Shown here piece by piece: positions 1-10,271 of a DNA stretch of 64,000 bases; positions within the stretch are counted from its first letter, which is position 1, and the number at the start of each line of letters is the position of its first letter. The DNA is taken from the NCBI GenBank assembly GCA_013396915.1, contig VWZL01000170.1, forward strand, positions 372,001 through 436,000. The letters run 5' to 3'. Position numbers and translations under genes: made by a program. The DNA is from Stercorarius parasiticus (lineage: Eukaryota > Chordata > Aves > Charadriiformes > Stercorariidae). Below the pieces are notes generated by a model. The model searched no databases. It was not told the origin of the DNA and saw only the letters and a program-made list of their open reading frames with translations.

Positions 1-572
1 AGCGCAGTGCACTTGCTTCCACAAAAAAAGAGAACCTGTCATAACACAATCAAATATTCTTACTATTTAGCAGATTGTCTCCCTGTTTTTTGGAAGTGTA
101 TCCAAAGAGAAAAGCAACACCACAATAAACAGCGGAGTCATTCATATTTGTGATCCTGACAAACATGATCAACACATTACTGGATGGGCAGAGTTTGTTT
201 AAATGGGAGATGAGAACTCTTACAGAGAAGTGTGTATACAGGATGACTATGCATTTTTCTAGAAGGAAGTGAAATCTTCTAGGGCAGAGAAACTGACCCC
301 TATTTCACCTTCACATTATTCCTGAATTGCAGTCAGAACTACCTTGGTGCCTTAGACCAAAGTAGCACAGGACTTACACGACGGTCACCCAGGTCAGCAC
401 TATCCCTAAGGATACCTTACAGTCTGGGCCTCCCAAATCCACCACAGCATTTGTAGTTTATAACTCCTCAGTAGGAGCACACCTCACTGACCTCATCAGG
501 AAAATTAATATCCCACCCTACATGAAAGACCTATATTCCAAACCTTTGAAATATGATGAAAGCTCCACTTAC
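1..572. other. Unannotated AT-rich sequence
   Basis: I see no repeat or gene that I can support here. The stretch lies downstream of the candidate minus-strand exon at 573-656, so it may be intron or flank. Confidence 0.4.
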
Positions 573-656
573 CAGTATCGGTCTATTAATTTTGGCTAAT
601 GTCTGATTTTGCAAACATACAGTCTCACAAAACCTGCATACAACATCGATATATGT
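573..656 (-). CDS. Candidate coding exon, unknown gene
   Basis: Read on the minus strand, this 84-base segment sits between a T-rich tract ending in TTTTTGCAG and a strong donor, CTG followed by GTAAGTGG. One frame is open throughout (28 codons, phase 0 at both ends); the other two contain stops. The peptide begins TYIDVVCRFCETVC and ends AKINRPIL. I do not recognise the protein. Downstream of it on the minus strand only 572 bases are visible, so the rest of any gene would lie outside the window. It is one of several minus-strand candidates, which supports a gene on this strand. An 84-base open frame with splice-like borders can also arise by chance, so this remains a candidate. Confidence 0.3.
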
Positions 657-1224
657 CTGCAAAAACTTAAGTAGTTTTTAAACTAATTAACTCGGAGATC
701 ATATCATTCTTCTGTTACTAAGAGGCAGAGAAAGCATGATGTAAAATACTGCATTAAAACCTCAGGCAGCAATTTAGCTTTCTCACAGGATCATCCTATC
801 TCAAACAGTTTTCTAGTTAAAGAAAACTCAATCAAATTTGTAATATTGCTGAAAATAACAGAACACTCACCAACATGCACATGTATATCACTCTTCAGTT
901 GACTTAGTTTTACAGAAAAAAGAAAATGCTCAGATTACTACAATAATGTATACCCAAACTTACTTAAGGTAGGTGGATATTTATAAATCCAATCCAAAAA
1001 TATTTTTGTCACCGAACTTAAGTAAATGCAAGCAGAAAAAAGTTGATATGTTGGCTTACATTTAGGCTCCTTAACATTTTATAATTATGATTAAATTTTC
1101 TTGGAAGTCAATGGGGAAGATTCATACAGTTCCCTTTTGTTGGAGCAACAGGGAATACTCTCAGACTTGTGATGCCCCGGTGACTTCCCCAAGTTTACAC
1201 TGTCACCCATTATGCCTCACAACA
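657..1224. other. Unannotated sequence with a possible ancient MITE scrap
   Basis: No gene is visible. Around 1056-1135 the motifs TTTAGGCTCCT and GGAAGTCAATGGGG occur 50 bases apart. They resemble an old palindromic amniote repeat that I know only by its general form, so the match is weak. A minus-strand donor-like site (GTTG then GTGAGTGTT) lies at about 864-871 behind a T-rich tract, but the short segment it would bound has no frame compatible with the neighbouring candidates. Confidence 0.25.
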
Positions 1225-1640
1225 GTAAAATCACAGTGGTAGGACTACAGAGAAAAAGAAGGCTGAAAAGGGTCTCTTCCTTGCCATGCATCAAGGCAGG
1301 ATCAGCTGCCTGTGTCCACTTCAGATAAATCTTCTTCAAGGAGTTTTTAAAAAGGCTCCTGGTGATGGTAGTAATATCAGCTCCCACAGCAATCTTCTGT
1401 AGTGTTCCATTATCCACACTGCCAGAAAGTGTTTCCTAATGGCTAACTTTAAGCTTTTTTTGTTGCATAACTTCTCAGTTCATTAGTTTTTGTCCTACTC
1501 ATCACAGTCGAGATTACTCCCCTTCTCTCTAAAGTAAACCTTCATATATTTGAAAACTGCCATCTAATGCCATTCTTAAAGTGTCGCGGTGTACAAATTT
1601 ATGTTTTTTCTAATACCCTTCTCCTTTGTCTGTATATGAA
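1225..1640 (-). mobile_element. Ancient CR1 LINE fragment, 3' part
   Basis: Reverse-complemented, the sequence follows the end of an old amniote CR1. A stretch like 'aatggcattagatgg...tttcaaatatatgaagg' (about 1530-1590) is followed by 'aggaaacactttctgg' (about 1420-1437). After that come 'tttttaaaaactcctt' and 'gatcctgccttgatgc', which normally precede the CR1 3' terminus. The last bases of the element (near 1225) are too decayed to show the repeat tail. No reading frame survives. Its divergence from the CR1 copies in the middle of the window suggests a much older insertion. The boundaries are approximate, and the identification rests on remembered family structure, not an alignment. Confidence 0.55.
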
Positions 1641-1946
1641 GTCTAACCAGAAATAAAGGACAGTTTCCATTATTTTGCTGGTTACATGCCAAAGTTGTAC
1701 TTCATACCAACACCAACCTGGGTAACTATAAACTCTCTGTATTAGAAAATCTTACAACTTCATATACATTTTCCACAACAATTGACTTACCAAAATAAGG
1801 GTGCAAGAAGATTCAGGAGGTCTTCTAATTCCCCCTTTCCCCAGGAGATCACACTTGGTTAAAATTTAATCAGTGTTTTTACTTATTATTTCTCTGTATA
1901 ACAGAGTGGGATTTAATTAGTCCAACGCATAGCAGGCTTTTCTTAC
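1641..1946. other. Unannotated sequence
   Basis: I see no repeat or coding signal. It would be intronic if the neighbouring minus-strand exon candidates are real. Confidence 0.35.
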
Positions 1947-2049
1947 CTTGTCTACTATCAGAATCAGTACTTTTATCATTATCTAAAGTGCCACACAGGT
2001 GGAAGTCTTCACAATGAACAAGTTCAAGGGGTTCAACAAAATCCAAGTG
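1947..2049 (-). CDS. Candidate coding exon, unknown gene
   Basis: On the minus strand a 34-codon open frame starts right after a TAG that could serve as an acceptor and ends at a strong donor (CAAG then GTAAGAA). The peptide runs HLDFVEPLELVHCEDF and ends NDKSTDSDSRQ, with an acidic, serine-rich end typical of a linker. An in-frame stop immediately upstream means any acceptor must lie at or after that point. The pyrimidine tract in front of 2049 is weak; a better one precedes an alternative acceptor at about 1983. The segment would start in phase 0 and end one base into a codon, compatible with the phase-0 candidates at 2497-2574 and 2784-2849. Unrecognised; probably real or a well-preserved coincidence. 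Confidence 0.28.
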
Positions 2050-2496
2050 CTACATTGCATATTCTTGAGTGCCATCTACTGGCACTTTAGCTGTTCAGAC
2101 ACTATCTTAGGGCTAACTGAGCTGATCCGAGGCCAACTGCACTGAACAAATAATAACATAGGTTGCTTTCCCTGTCGACCCCAGTAATACTGTTTAATTT
2201 TCTATGATCACAGACAGTATCAGAGGGTCTTCTGGGCAAGAAGTGCATAAGTTGCCAGACAATGGAGCCCACAGTCATGAAAAAAAATATTGCATTTCTA
2301 GTGTGTTCCTGTGTCAATTCTGATTAAATCAACAGAGAAAGATGTTTAGTTTCACCACACAACAATATGATACCAGTTAATTTTAACACAGGTTTATTAC
2401 TATACTATAAAATTCATACTACTTTTTACCTTTTCAAGTTTTACAGAATCTCAGACGCCCTAAACTACAAGATTTTATAGACATACCTGCTTATAC
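2050..2496. other. Unannotated sequence
   Basis: A 71-codon minus-strand open frame spans 2102-2317, but it has no recognisable domain and no convincing splice borders. I treat it as chance. Confidence 0.3.
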
Positions 2497-2574
2497 CTCT
2501 CCGCACGGGGTGTAACAAACACAGTTTAATATTACCTTAGAACCATATCTTTTGGCATATGAAAAACAAGTGGT
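2497..2574 (-). CDS. Weak candidate exon, unknown gene
   Basis: On the minus strand a T/G-rich tract ending GTTAG precedes 26 open codons (78 bases, phase 0 to phase 0), followed by GAG and GTATAAG. The peptide starts TTCFSYAKRYGSK and has several cysteines. A second, stronger donor (CAG then GTATGT) sits ten bases further on, but the longer version gains a stop codon. Its phase fits between the candidates at 2784-2849 and 1947-2049. The splice sites are mediocre and the protein is unrecognised. Confidence 0.18.
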
Positions 2575-2783
2575 CTAACTGTTAACAGCACATCCAACCA
2601 ACACACAGCTCATTAGCCCTCAGTCCTCTATTCCTTAGCACTCCTCTGTTCACTGAGAAGAACTGTAGTTAAAAGGCTACCTTGCTCCTCTAGGACTCCA
2701 GCCTGGGCAGCCCAGCGTCCACTTACACTCGGGTTAAGTGAAGGCAGCTTTTGCTGCAGGACTGAAGAGAAGTACAAACTCAC

Positions 2784-2849
2784 CTTTGGACCCACTTCAA
2801 GACACTTAGTTAGCCACTTTGCTTCTGTACCCACAGCGTCAACAGGACC
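2784..2849 (-). CDS. Candidate coding exon, unknown gene
   Basis: This is the best-formed splice exon in the first 10 kb. On the minus strand a pyrimidine-rich tract ending TGTGTTTTTAG is followed by 66 bases and then a near-consensus donor, AAG with GTGAGTTT. The exon is a multiple of three and open in one frame, giving GPVDAVGTEAKWLTKC and ending LEVGPK. I cannot assign it to a family. It would be spliced to the downstream candidates at 2497-2574 or 1947-2049 without breaking the frame. Short exons like this arise by chance in tens of kilobases, so the evidence is suggestive only. Confidence 0.33.
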
Positions 2850-5800
2850 CTAAAAACACATATATTGAAAAGAAAAATGCTGGTCTGTATTATAGAACAC
2901 AGTGATAGCGAAAAAACATATGTTTTGTTTCCTATGGGTCTCAAAACAGAAGTGTTTTAACCTTGACCATATGAGCCTGTAAAATTGTCCTCATTTCTTC
3001 CTACTAACATCAAAGAGTGTGCTGGCTCTAATCATTCTGCTACACTGTCCAGAGAGAAAAATCACCTGGGGTTTTATGCTGCAGATCACAAATGTTACTA
3101 TACCACAAACAAGGAACAAGAAATGCTATCTGACCAACCTGCAATTAAATCTGAATCTAAACCACTAATAATTAATTTCCCTAACAGCAATTAAGACACG
3201 ATGCAACTCATTCATGACAACTTTGGCAGGTAAACCACCCTGCCTTCCTCTGGCCCAGCATCACAGAGCCTCAGGCATCACAGCTGTGCCTGCCTGTGTG
3301 TTTCAGCTTGGGGCAGGGGTGCAGTTTCAAATCAAATCCCCCACTGTCCCCAAATGCCAGGCCAGACCACAGAGCAGTCCGTGTGCACATGAGGAAGCAA
3401 AACCAGAATTTCCACTCACTGTGCACGCCAAATGCGCTCCAACCCTTTCTTAGGAGCTTGAAGGCTTCTGGAGTTTCACCATTCTCCTAAGCAGTGCTGG
3501 TCACTGTGTGCTACATTTCCCCTGGGAAATTACTCAGGTATAGGCCTACAAGGTTTTCTGTGGAGATACCAGGTGCACACCAACAGCCAGGAAGTGTCAA
3601 AGATATAAAAGACCTGGGATGACGTGGTCAAAAAAACCTTGTCTGCAAAAAGCTGATGGTGGACAAGTGCGGCCAAGGAGGTAAGAAGTGGAGAAGGGAA
3701 GTCTCACCAGCTACAAAGGTACCTATGGTTGGTGGAGAAAAGGAGGATGACTCCAATAAAAACTGGGAATTCATCCCTTTTCCATTACACTTACTACACT
3801 GGCATATGGTATTCACAGTTAACCTCCACCCTATTTGACACATTCCTAGGTGCTCAGTGTGTCCCTCCACCACATCCATGAAGAGAAAGATGACATCCTG
3901 TAAAAGTGTTGCTGAGGAACACAAACCACTGGCAGAAGGCTGAGCATGCAGATTTTGAAGGCATTGCTCCTCGCTGTTTCAGTATGATGGAAAAGTGAGT
4001 TCATCTGCATCCCCACAGAGACTGCACAAAGAACAGCAGGCACTCTCAGGGCAGAGGATTTGGTCCATAACACAGTACCTGTCTTCTCACAGACACAGTC
4101 ACTTCCAGGCACAATATGATAAAGATGGTGAAATGGGACACAGGTTCCTTTGCAGCGTCAACAGTGCAGGCACTGCATAACCCACAATGCAGGGAAGCAC
4201 ATGAACACTCGAAATGTTACTGTCCCTGCCTCTGTGTGCAAGGTTTTGTATGGATAATGGTAGCAAAAGCTATCAAATGGCACCATCTGTGTAAGACAGA
4301 ACAGTGTGGCATTCCTTCAGGCATGACACTTAAGGGAACAGCAGGCAATCAATCAAAAATATGTGGGGTAGGTTTCACTTGGACAACCTCATACCACAGA
4401 TGAAACAGTGACAGATGATCAAGGAAAACAGATTAAATCTGATTCCATGTAAAATGTCCAAACCACATTCAGAGCGGATATAAGGTCTCCAACATCATCT
4501 GCTTCAACCCACTGACTCATTCCTATTACTTGCTAAGGTCAATGCACTAATGAAATGAGAGTAACCTCTCTGACTGCCTAAGGAAGTAAGGCAGACAGAT
4601 CCTCTGTGGAGACACCTGTAGCATGTGCTTGGCACAGGCCTGTCTGCACAGGTTTTACTTTTGAGGCAAACATGGATTGATTTCAAAAGGTTCACAAGGA
4701 AAAGCCCACTGTACATGCTCAATTGACAAAGCCTTTGAGAGAAGACAATTGCATCAGATGCAGACACCTCAGCTTTTGTGTCATAGGAGCATCCTCCAAA
4801 CAGCTGATTTTAAGCAGACTGATTCTACCTGCCTATGAGGTAGTCTTAAGCAAGGCACACTATGTGAAGGGGGAAGGAGAAAGTATTTGCCTTATGCTGC
4901 TGCACTGGAACAGTTCCCCAGCAATCAATCTTACAAAATCTGCAATGTAAGGGAATTTAACACTCGATCAGCCCAATGGAGGGAAAAGGCTGTCAACTGA
5001 CATAACTGTAAATTAATTAAATTAAGAGTTCCTAAAAGATGGACAACTAATTTATACACTATTTGCAAGACACAGCTTAAAAATTTAAAGTATAAATAAC
5101 CATAAAATCTGTCCAAAAGCTAAACTTATCTCAACTAAGAATGTTATGACATCTTTTCTTTCCCATCTACCCCATGATTAGAAGCCATGTGAAGTGACAG
5201 GTGTATAGACAAAAAAACAGCTAGGTCCCTCTTGCTACAGTATCAACAATGGTACTTCACTTCTGTAACGTACATGAGGCCCTGAAAATTTGATCTTGGG
5301 ATCAAGAAAATCTACTGAGAGAGACCTACATGTAAGGTGTCCTTAGTTTTCTTTTTCTTTTGAGGTTGGGAGTTAAAAGTATTCCAGCCTCATTCAGACT
5401 TTGCCTCCCAGTAATATTCTGCCAAGAACTCCAGCTGTGGGCCTTAAAAATTAAAGGACTTGCCCTTATTATACCTATGAGGTACAATGAATCATTTAAT
5501 CTGTGATATAATTTAACAGTCAGTGCATTCTTCATTTAGCACTTCCATGTTGCATCTTTTAGTACGAGCTTCCTCATTTTGTTATGTGCTATTCAGTACA
5601 CAAAAATAAAATGCTTTATTCAGTGCCTTGTCTTAAATTTTACATTCAGTTTCTGCTTTTCTCTTTCACAGTTATACACCTGAGTCAAAGCTTCCCACCA
5701 ACACATCCCCAAAAATTCTGAGCCAGGATTATGATTCCAGTTGGTTTTGCAAATAAGCCTGGTTTAATTACAGATTAAGTTTTGATCTAAAGTGCAATAC

Positions 5801-6895
5801 CTTTAAATGCCGGGCTGTTCAAAAAGAACTAGATTTTGCAGCATCAGTTCACACACAACAGAATGTAAATCTCAAAATCAAGACAAGTATTTAAAGTTCT
5901 TGACTTCAAACAAGTCAGGAAATGATTAAATAGCTGCCCTCAAACCAACCACTTGAATTCAAAATCACTTTCACTTCAGTGGGAATTTTGTAAGAGTAGT
6001 AGTTGCAGTACTGGGACTTCACTGCATGCTAGTACTCAGTGTACTCTTCACATCTGAAATAAAACAAAGCCTCTTATTAGCTACAACCAGGTCCAGAACC
6101 TCTGGTAGGTTCCATGTCTCATATGCGAAAAGGAATATAGGACTCATCAACATGGGTGGAAAACAAAACACAACTGCACACATTTCCACACTACTGAATT
6201 AACAGCTACTACGTCAGAACATATTTCAAATTTACACACCAAAAGGTTTATTTTCCTAAATAATGAGAAACCCAACCTTAAATCGTTAATAAGATAGAAG
6301 TGTGCTTTTGCAACAGAATGTGAGGAATGTCTAAACAGATAAATGCTGAGATGGTTCTCCAATGCCCTGTACCCTTATCCAAGGCTTTGGTGTACACAGG
6401 GAGAAGAAATTACCAAATCACAGCAGTAACGAGTGAGCTTCTTTGTGTGCAGAAACGCATCTTACAAAAGAGAAGCTCATCATATTGTGGTGGAGTGGTC
6501 AAGTGACATTCACAAAAATTTTTAAAGATTCAAATACGTTAACTCTAATGAAACAAGCTCTTCATGTAGGATAAAGACACAGAGCCTTTTACCCACCTCT
6601 GACAACTTTTAAAAGCATTAGTGCTTCTAAGTCAGTGGAGCTATTTCCTATTTACATTGGATGAGATTAGAGCCAATTACAGTGTAATACAAAATATACT
6701 TATGCCATATTTTTTCAACTCAAAGCCAACAGTTTCATTCTTGCTTCAGTATTTGCTGTAGTTCTGACTAACAAAAGTCAGACTCTTAGACATGATTTAT
6801 TAGTTTCCAACTGAAGAAATACAGAAAAAGAAAAGTTGTGAATTTTCAACGATGGACCTAAAAAGGAGAGCACTTCCAGTTGGCTAGGCACCTAC
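2850..6895. other. Unannotated sequence
   Basis: About 4 kb with no repeat or gene that I can support. All open frames are under 100 codons and show no domains. A pyrimidine-rich acceptor-like tract at about 3720-3765 (minus strand) precedes a good donor at about 3704, but the 15 bases between them have an in-frame stop in phase 0. A short segment at 5960-6000 contains 'acttcagtgggaatttt', which resembles old amniote repeat sequence, too little to call. Confidence 0.35.
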
Positions 6896-6952
6896 CCACT
6901 TTTCATTGATTTGTGAATCTCCTCTTTTGGAATTTCAATTGTGGAAGTAACA
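6896..6952 (-). CDS. Candidate coding exon, unknown gene
   Basis: On the minus strand a long T-rich tract (from about 6978) ending CTGTGAAAG precedes a 57-base segment, followed by a donor GTAGGT. One frame is open, entering one base before a codon boundary and leaving two bases into a codon. The peptide is VTSTIEIPKEEIHKSMKS, which is charged and helix-prone. The acceptor is good and the donor acceptable. I do not recognise the protein. No partner exon with the matching phase was found between here and 2849, so either one was missed or this is chance. Confidence 0.24.
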
Positions 6953-8619
6953 CTTTCACAGTTAAAAAAAAATAAAAAGTTAAAAAATACAGTAGTAGCT
7001 GAGACCAACTTCTAAGATGTAGTGAGAAATCAACCTTTACTTGACCCAAATGTCAATCGATCACCTAGTCTTTATGAACAAAGCTAAGCCTTCATTAAGG
7101 AAAAGCAGAGCATGAAAAACAGTAAAGGAAGAGACAAAGACTTCACACGTGAGAAAACCCAGGCAAACCCATATGCACATTGAGCTCTGCTTGGCTGTGA
7201 TTTAGTTTATTGACTTGGACACAGCGTTAGGCTAACATGACTCGTCTGCTTCTGGTTCAACAAGTGTGGTTAGGGCAGCTCTTCTTCTCATCCTACACGG
7301 GTATGTTATAAGATTCTTCATCCATAAAAATAATCTTAGCATATGGCTATCTTCCTAACAATCCTGTGAGGACTGATTTCTGCAATGCCCCAAATAAATG
7401 CCATGTATTATTCATAAAGACACTTGTTGGTTCTGGGTGTTTAAAAATGAAGCCAAATTCTGAATGGTACTCACTATCTTTTTACTTCTTTAGGATCCTC
7501 CTACTTTGCCTGTACTATGTTCCAATGAGGCAATAGCAGTTTCAGAAATGAGGCTTTGATAAATCTTAGAGTAATCTCAAAATAAAACAGGAAAAACCCC
7601 ACCTAGCAGAGATTAATTCAGAAGGCTTGCCATAGTTCTGAAATTCAACCAAACTGATTACACAACCAGCTTGCGCTAAGAACATATAGGTAGAAAGAAG
7701 ATGTTCAATGGTTATATCTGGAGCACACTGAACGGTAGGAGCATACTATTGATTTGAAAAATTAAGGAGAAGAATTAGGGAATGAGCAAGTTTTGCACTT
7801 GGGAAAAAAACATTTGGAAAAAACCCCATACATTTGGCCTCAATATATCCAGAGGTAAGTTTGACACTTTTAAGACAGAGCAAACTTGCATTTTAAGAAC
7901 ATCATCACACATTCACTGCTTTTTAAACCTGCAACAGCCCAACCGTGTACGCGTTCACAGAAGATTACTTGCTGGTGCAAGGCTATGAGAGTCCTTATCT
8001 TTAGGAAAGCTTTTTTAGTTGGTAATGTGTCAGAGGTATCCATCTCTTCATAGATAGTGCCTTAGGTGTTCACGTGTAATTCCACACAAGCTACCCAAAA
8101 CTACGAAGTGGAATTTTCTGGTCCACTTGTCACATGTGCATTATCAATCAGACAATTTTCAATTATTCAATAACTCATTGATGCAGGCAGGTTACCCTGC
8201 CCTGTGCCCACAGACCAGCCTGTGGCACAGTGTCAGCATCAAGGATGTATGTAGAACACAGTTCTCAGGTCACACCCACTTCACCACCTGCTCTTCCAAG
8301 ATGTCCCTTCTGTCTCCAGGCTACAGTTTACAAGTTTTTGAAACTTACAAACATACAATGTATATTCTTACAGCTTCTTTTACAGAAGTGTTATATAATC
8401 TGTGTTTTCATTTATCTGGGTTGTCTCAACCCTTCTCTCTTCCAAATACTCTGATAAATTGGAGAGAAACCATACAATAGTTTCATGACTGTATTTTACT
8501 TTTGTACTAAATCTCTCCCTGATTCAGTAGATGTGTGAAAGAATCAATGTCATGTTGTAAAGCTATTCCTGTCTATAATGCATTTTCTCCGTTACACTCA
8601 CTGGAAATTGCGCAGAAAG
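6953..8619. other. Unannotated sequence
   Basis: No supported gene or repeat. An open frame of 117 codons at 8127-8480 (plus) has no domain and overlaps another open frame in a different phase, so I treat it as chance. Confidence 0.35.
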
Positions 8620-10133
8620 GTGTAAGATACCAGAGCTCACAGATGTTTCTATAAGACCACTCTATCAACCTTGAAAGGTGATGGCAGTTGTGAGAGGTTC
8701 CCAGTGACTGGAAAAAGGCAAATTTTCCATGCATTTTCAGAAAAAAAGGGAGATCTGGGGAGCTACTGGCCAGTTAACCTGAAGTCAGTCCCTCAGAAGA
8801 GCAGAAAGCATCACCTTCCCTGGTAGGATTATGAAGCCATTGCCAGGTAGGCGAAAGGCACAATAGTTCCAGGGAATAGCCAGCCTGTATTTACCATGCT
8901 TGACTATCCTGACTGCTTTCTGTGATGAGAAGACCTGCTCTGTTGACAAAGGGAGAACAGTGGATATAAATGGCATCCTGAGGTTTTGGTTGTCTCCCAT
9001 CATTTCTCAAAGATAATGAGGATGAGTGGATTGGAACCTAACTACATAAAAGACTGGCTGGATGTTGGAGTCAAAGGGCAACACTGAAGGATTTGAAGCC
9101 CACCTCTTTACCAGTTAATCTAATTTAGTGTTATTCTAACATAATATCCAACAGCTACAAGAAGTGTTTCTCAGGAATTCATACAGGGACCAATTCCACT
9201 TAACATCTTCATTAGTGCCCTGGGCAATGGCAGGGGGTGAACCCTAAATGTCTGGATGACTCCAAATGGGACACAAGGATTAACAAATTGAAGGTCAGGG
9301 TTGCCACTAACGCCACTAAAAAAGACTTCAACAAATTGGAGAAATGAGCTGACAGGAATTCCACAAAGTTCAATAAGGATGAATACCAAGCCTGGGACAG
9401 AAGCGCTCCATGCTTCACTACAGGCTGAGCACAGCTAGGGAGAAGTTTTGCAGAGAAAAATCTTGGGAGTGTTGGCAAACAAGAACTTTAACATGCATCA
9501 GCAACATGCCCTTGCAGCAGTGAAGTTCCTCTGCGTCCTACACTTCATTAACAAAAGTGTAGCCAGCAAAGAGGTTACTCCTTTCTCTGTGGCATTCATG
9601 AGACCAGATTTGGACTTCTGTGCCCAGTTAAGGGGCCGTCAGTGCAAGAGAGTCAGCAAAAAGCTTAACAGAGTCCACGAAAAGCTTGAGAGAGTCCATC
9701 TCTCAGGGTCACTACTGTAAGTTGGGAGTTGGAGCACATCAAGCAAGAGGAGTGGCTGAAAAACCTGTGTTTCTCTAGCCTAGAAGACAGAAAGCTAAAG
9801 GAGGATCTAATTGGTCTCTCCTACTACTACACTGGGGTGGCAGGGAAAGAGAGCCAGACTGTTCTCAGAGGATCACACTAAAAGAAAATTGGGCAATGGC
9901 CACAAGTTGCAAGAAAGGATATTCCAGATGGAAATAAGGAAAAATTCTTCTCTGTAACAGTGGTTAGGCACTGGAACAGGTGATCCAGAGATGTTTTGTG
10001 GTCTTCATCCTTGGAGATTTTCCAAACTCAACTGAACAATGCTACAAGTAACCTAGATTACATTTGATGATGACCTGGCTCTGAACAGGTTAGGCTACAT
10101 GATTTCCAGAGGTCTCCTCCTACCTATCTGTGA
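8620..10133 (+). mobile_element. Decayed CR1 LINE, reverse-transcriptase region to 3' end
   Basis: This is a 5'-truncated CR1 about 1.5 kb long, recognised by a series of collinear remnants. A 'cccagtgactggaaaaaggc' block (about 8700) corresponds to the DWKKA segment before the RT fingers. Next come a 'gacaaagggagaacagtgga' block and 'aacatcttcattagtgccctggg' (NIFIxDL). A remnant of the catalytic box near 9255 reads LDDSK instead of FADDTK. The block 'cagcaacatgcccttgcagca' and an open stretch at 9448-9720 carrying the thumb-like C-terminal region follow. The end is a degraded 3' terminus, 'aggctacatgatttccagaggtc'. Many frameshifts and stops make it inactive. It is older than the copies at 30-54 kb. 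Confidence 0.85.
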
Positions 10134-10187
10134 ACAAGACAGATCATCTCAGGAAGAGAAACACAAAACCAACTGTACAGTGCCCTT

Positions 10188-10271
10188 TAAAATTAGATTT
10201 AAAATTACAAAATGAGATTCTAATTAGAAAATTAGAATATTAGAGGGTTAGGCAATTAGAAGATTAGAAAA
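10188..10271. repeat. Degenerate ATTAGA-rich simple repeat
   Basis: The words 'aaaattaga', 'aattagaa' and 'attagaagattag' recur irregularly over about 85 bases. It looks like a slipped, decayed low-complexity tract just downstream of the CR1. Confidence 0.6.

Noticed and set aside
2102..2317. 71-codon minus-strand open frame
   Set aside because: No domain and no splice borders; a length expected by chance.
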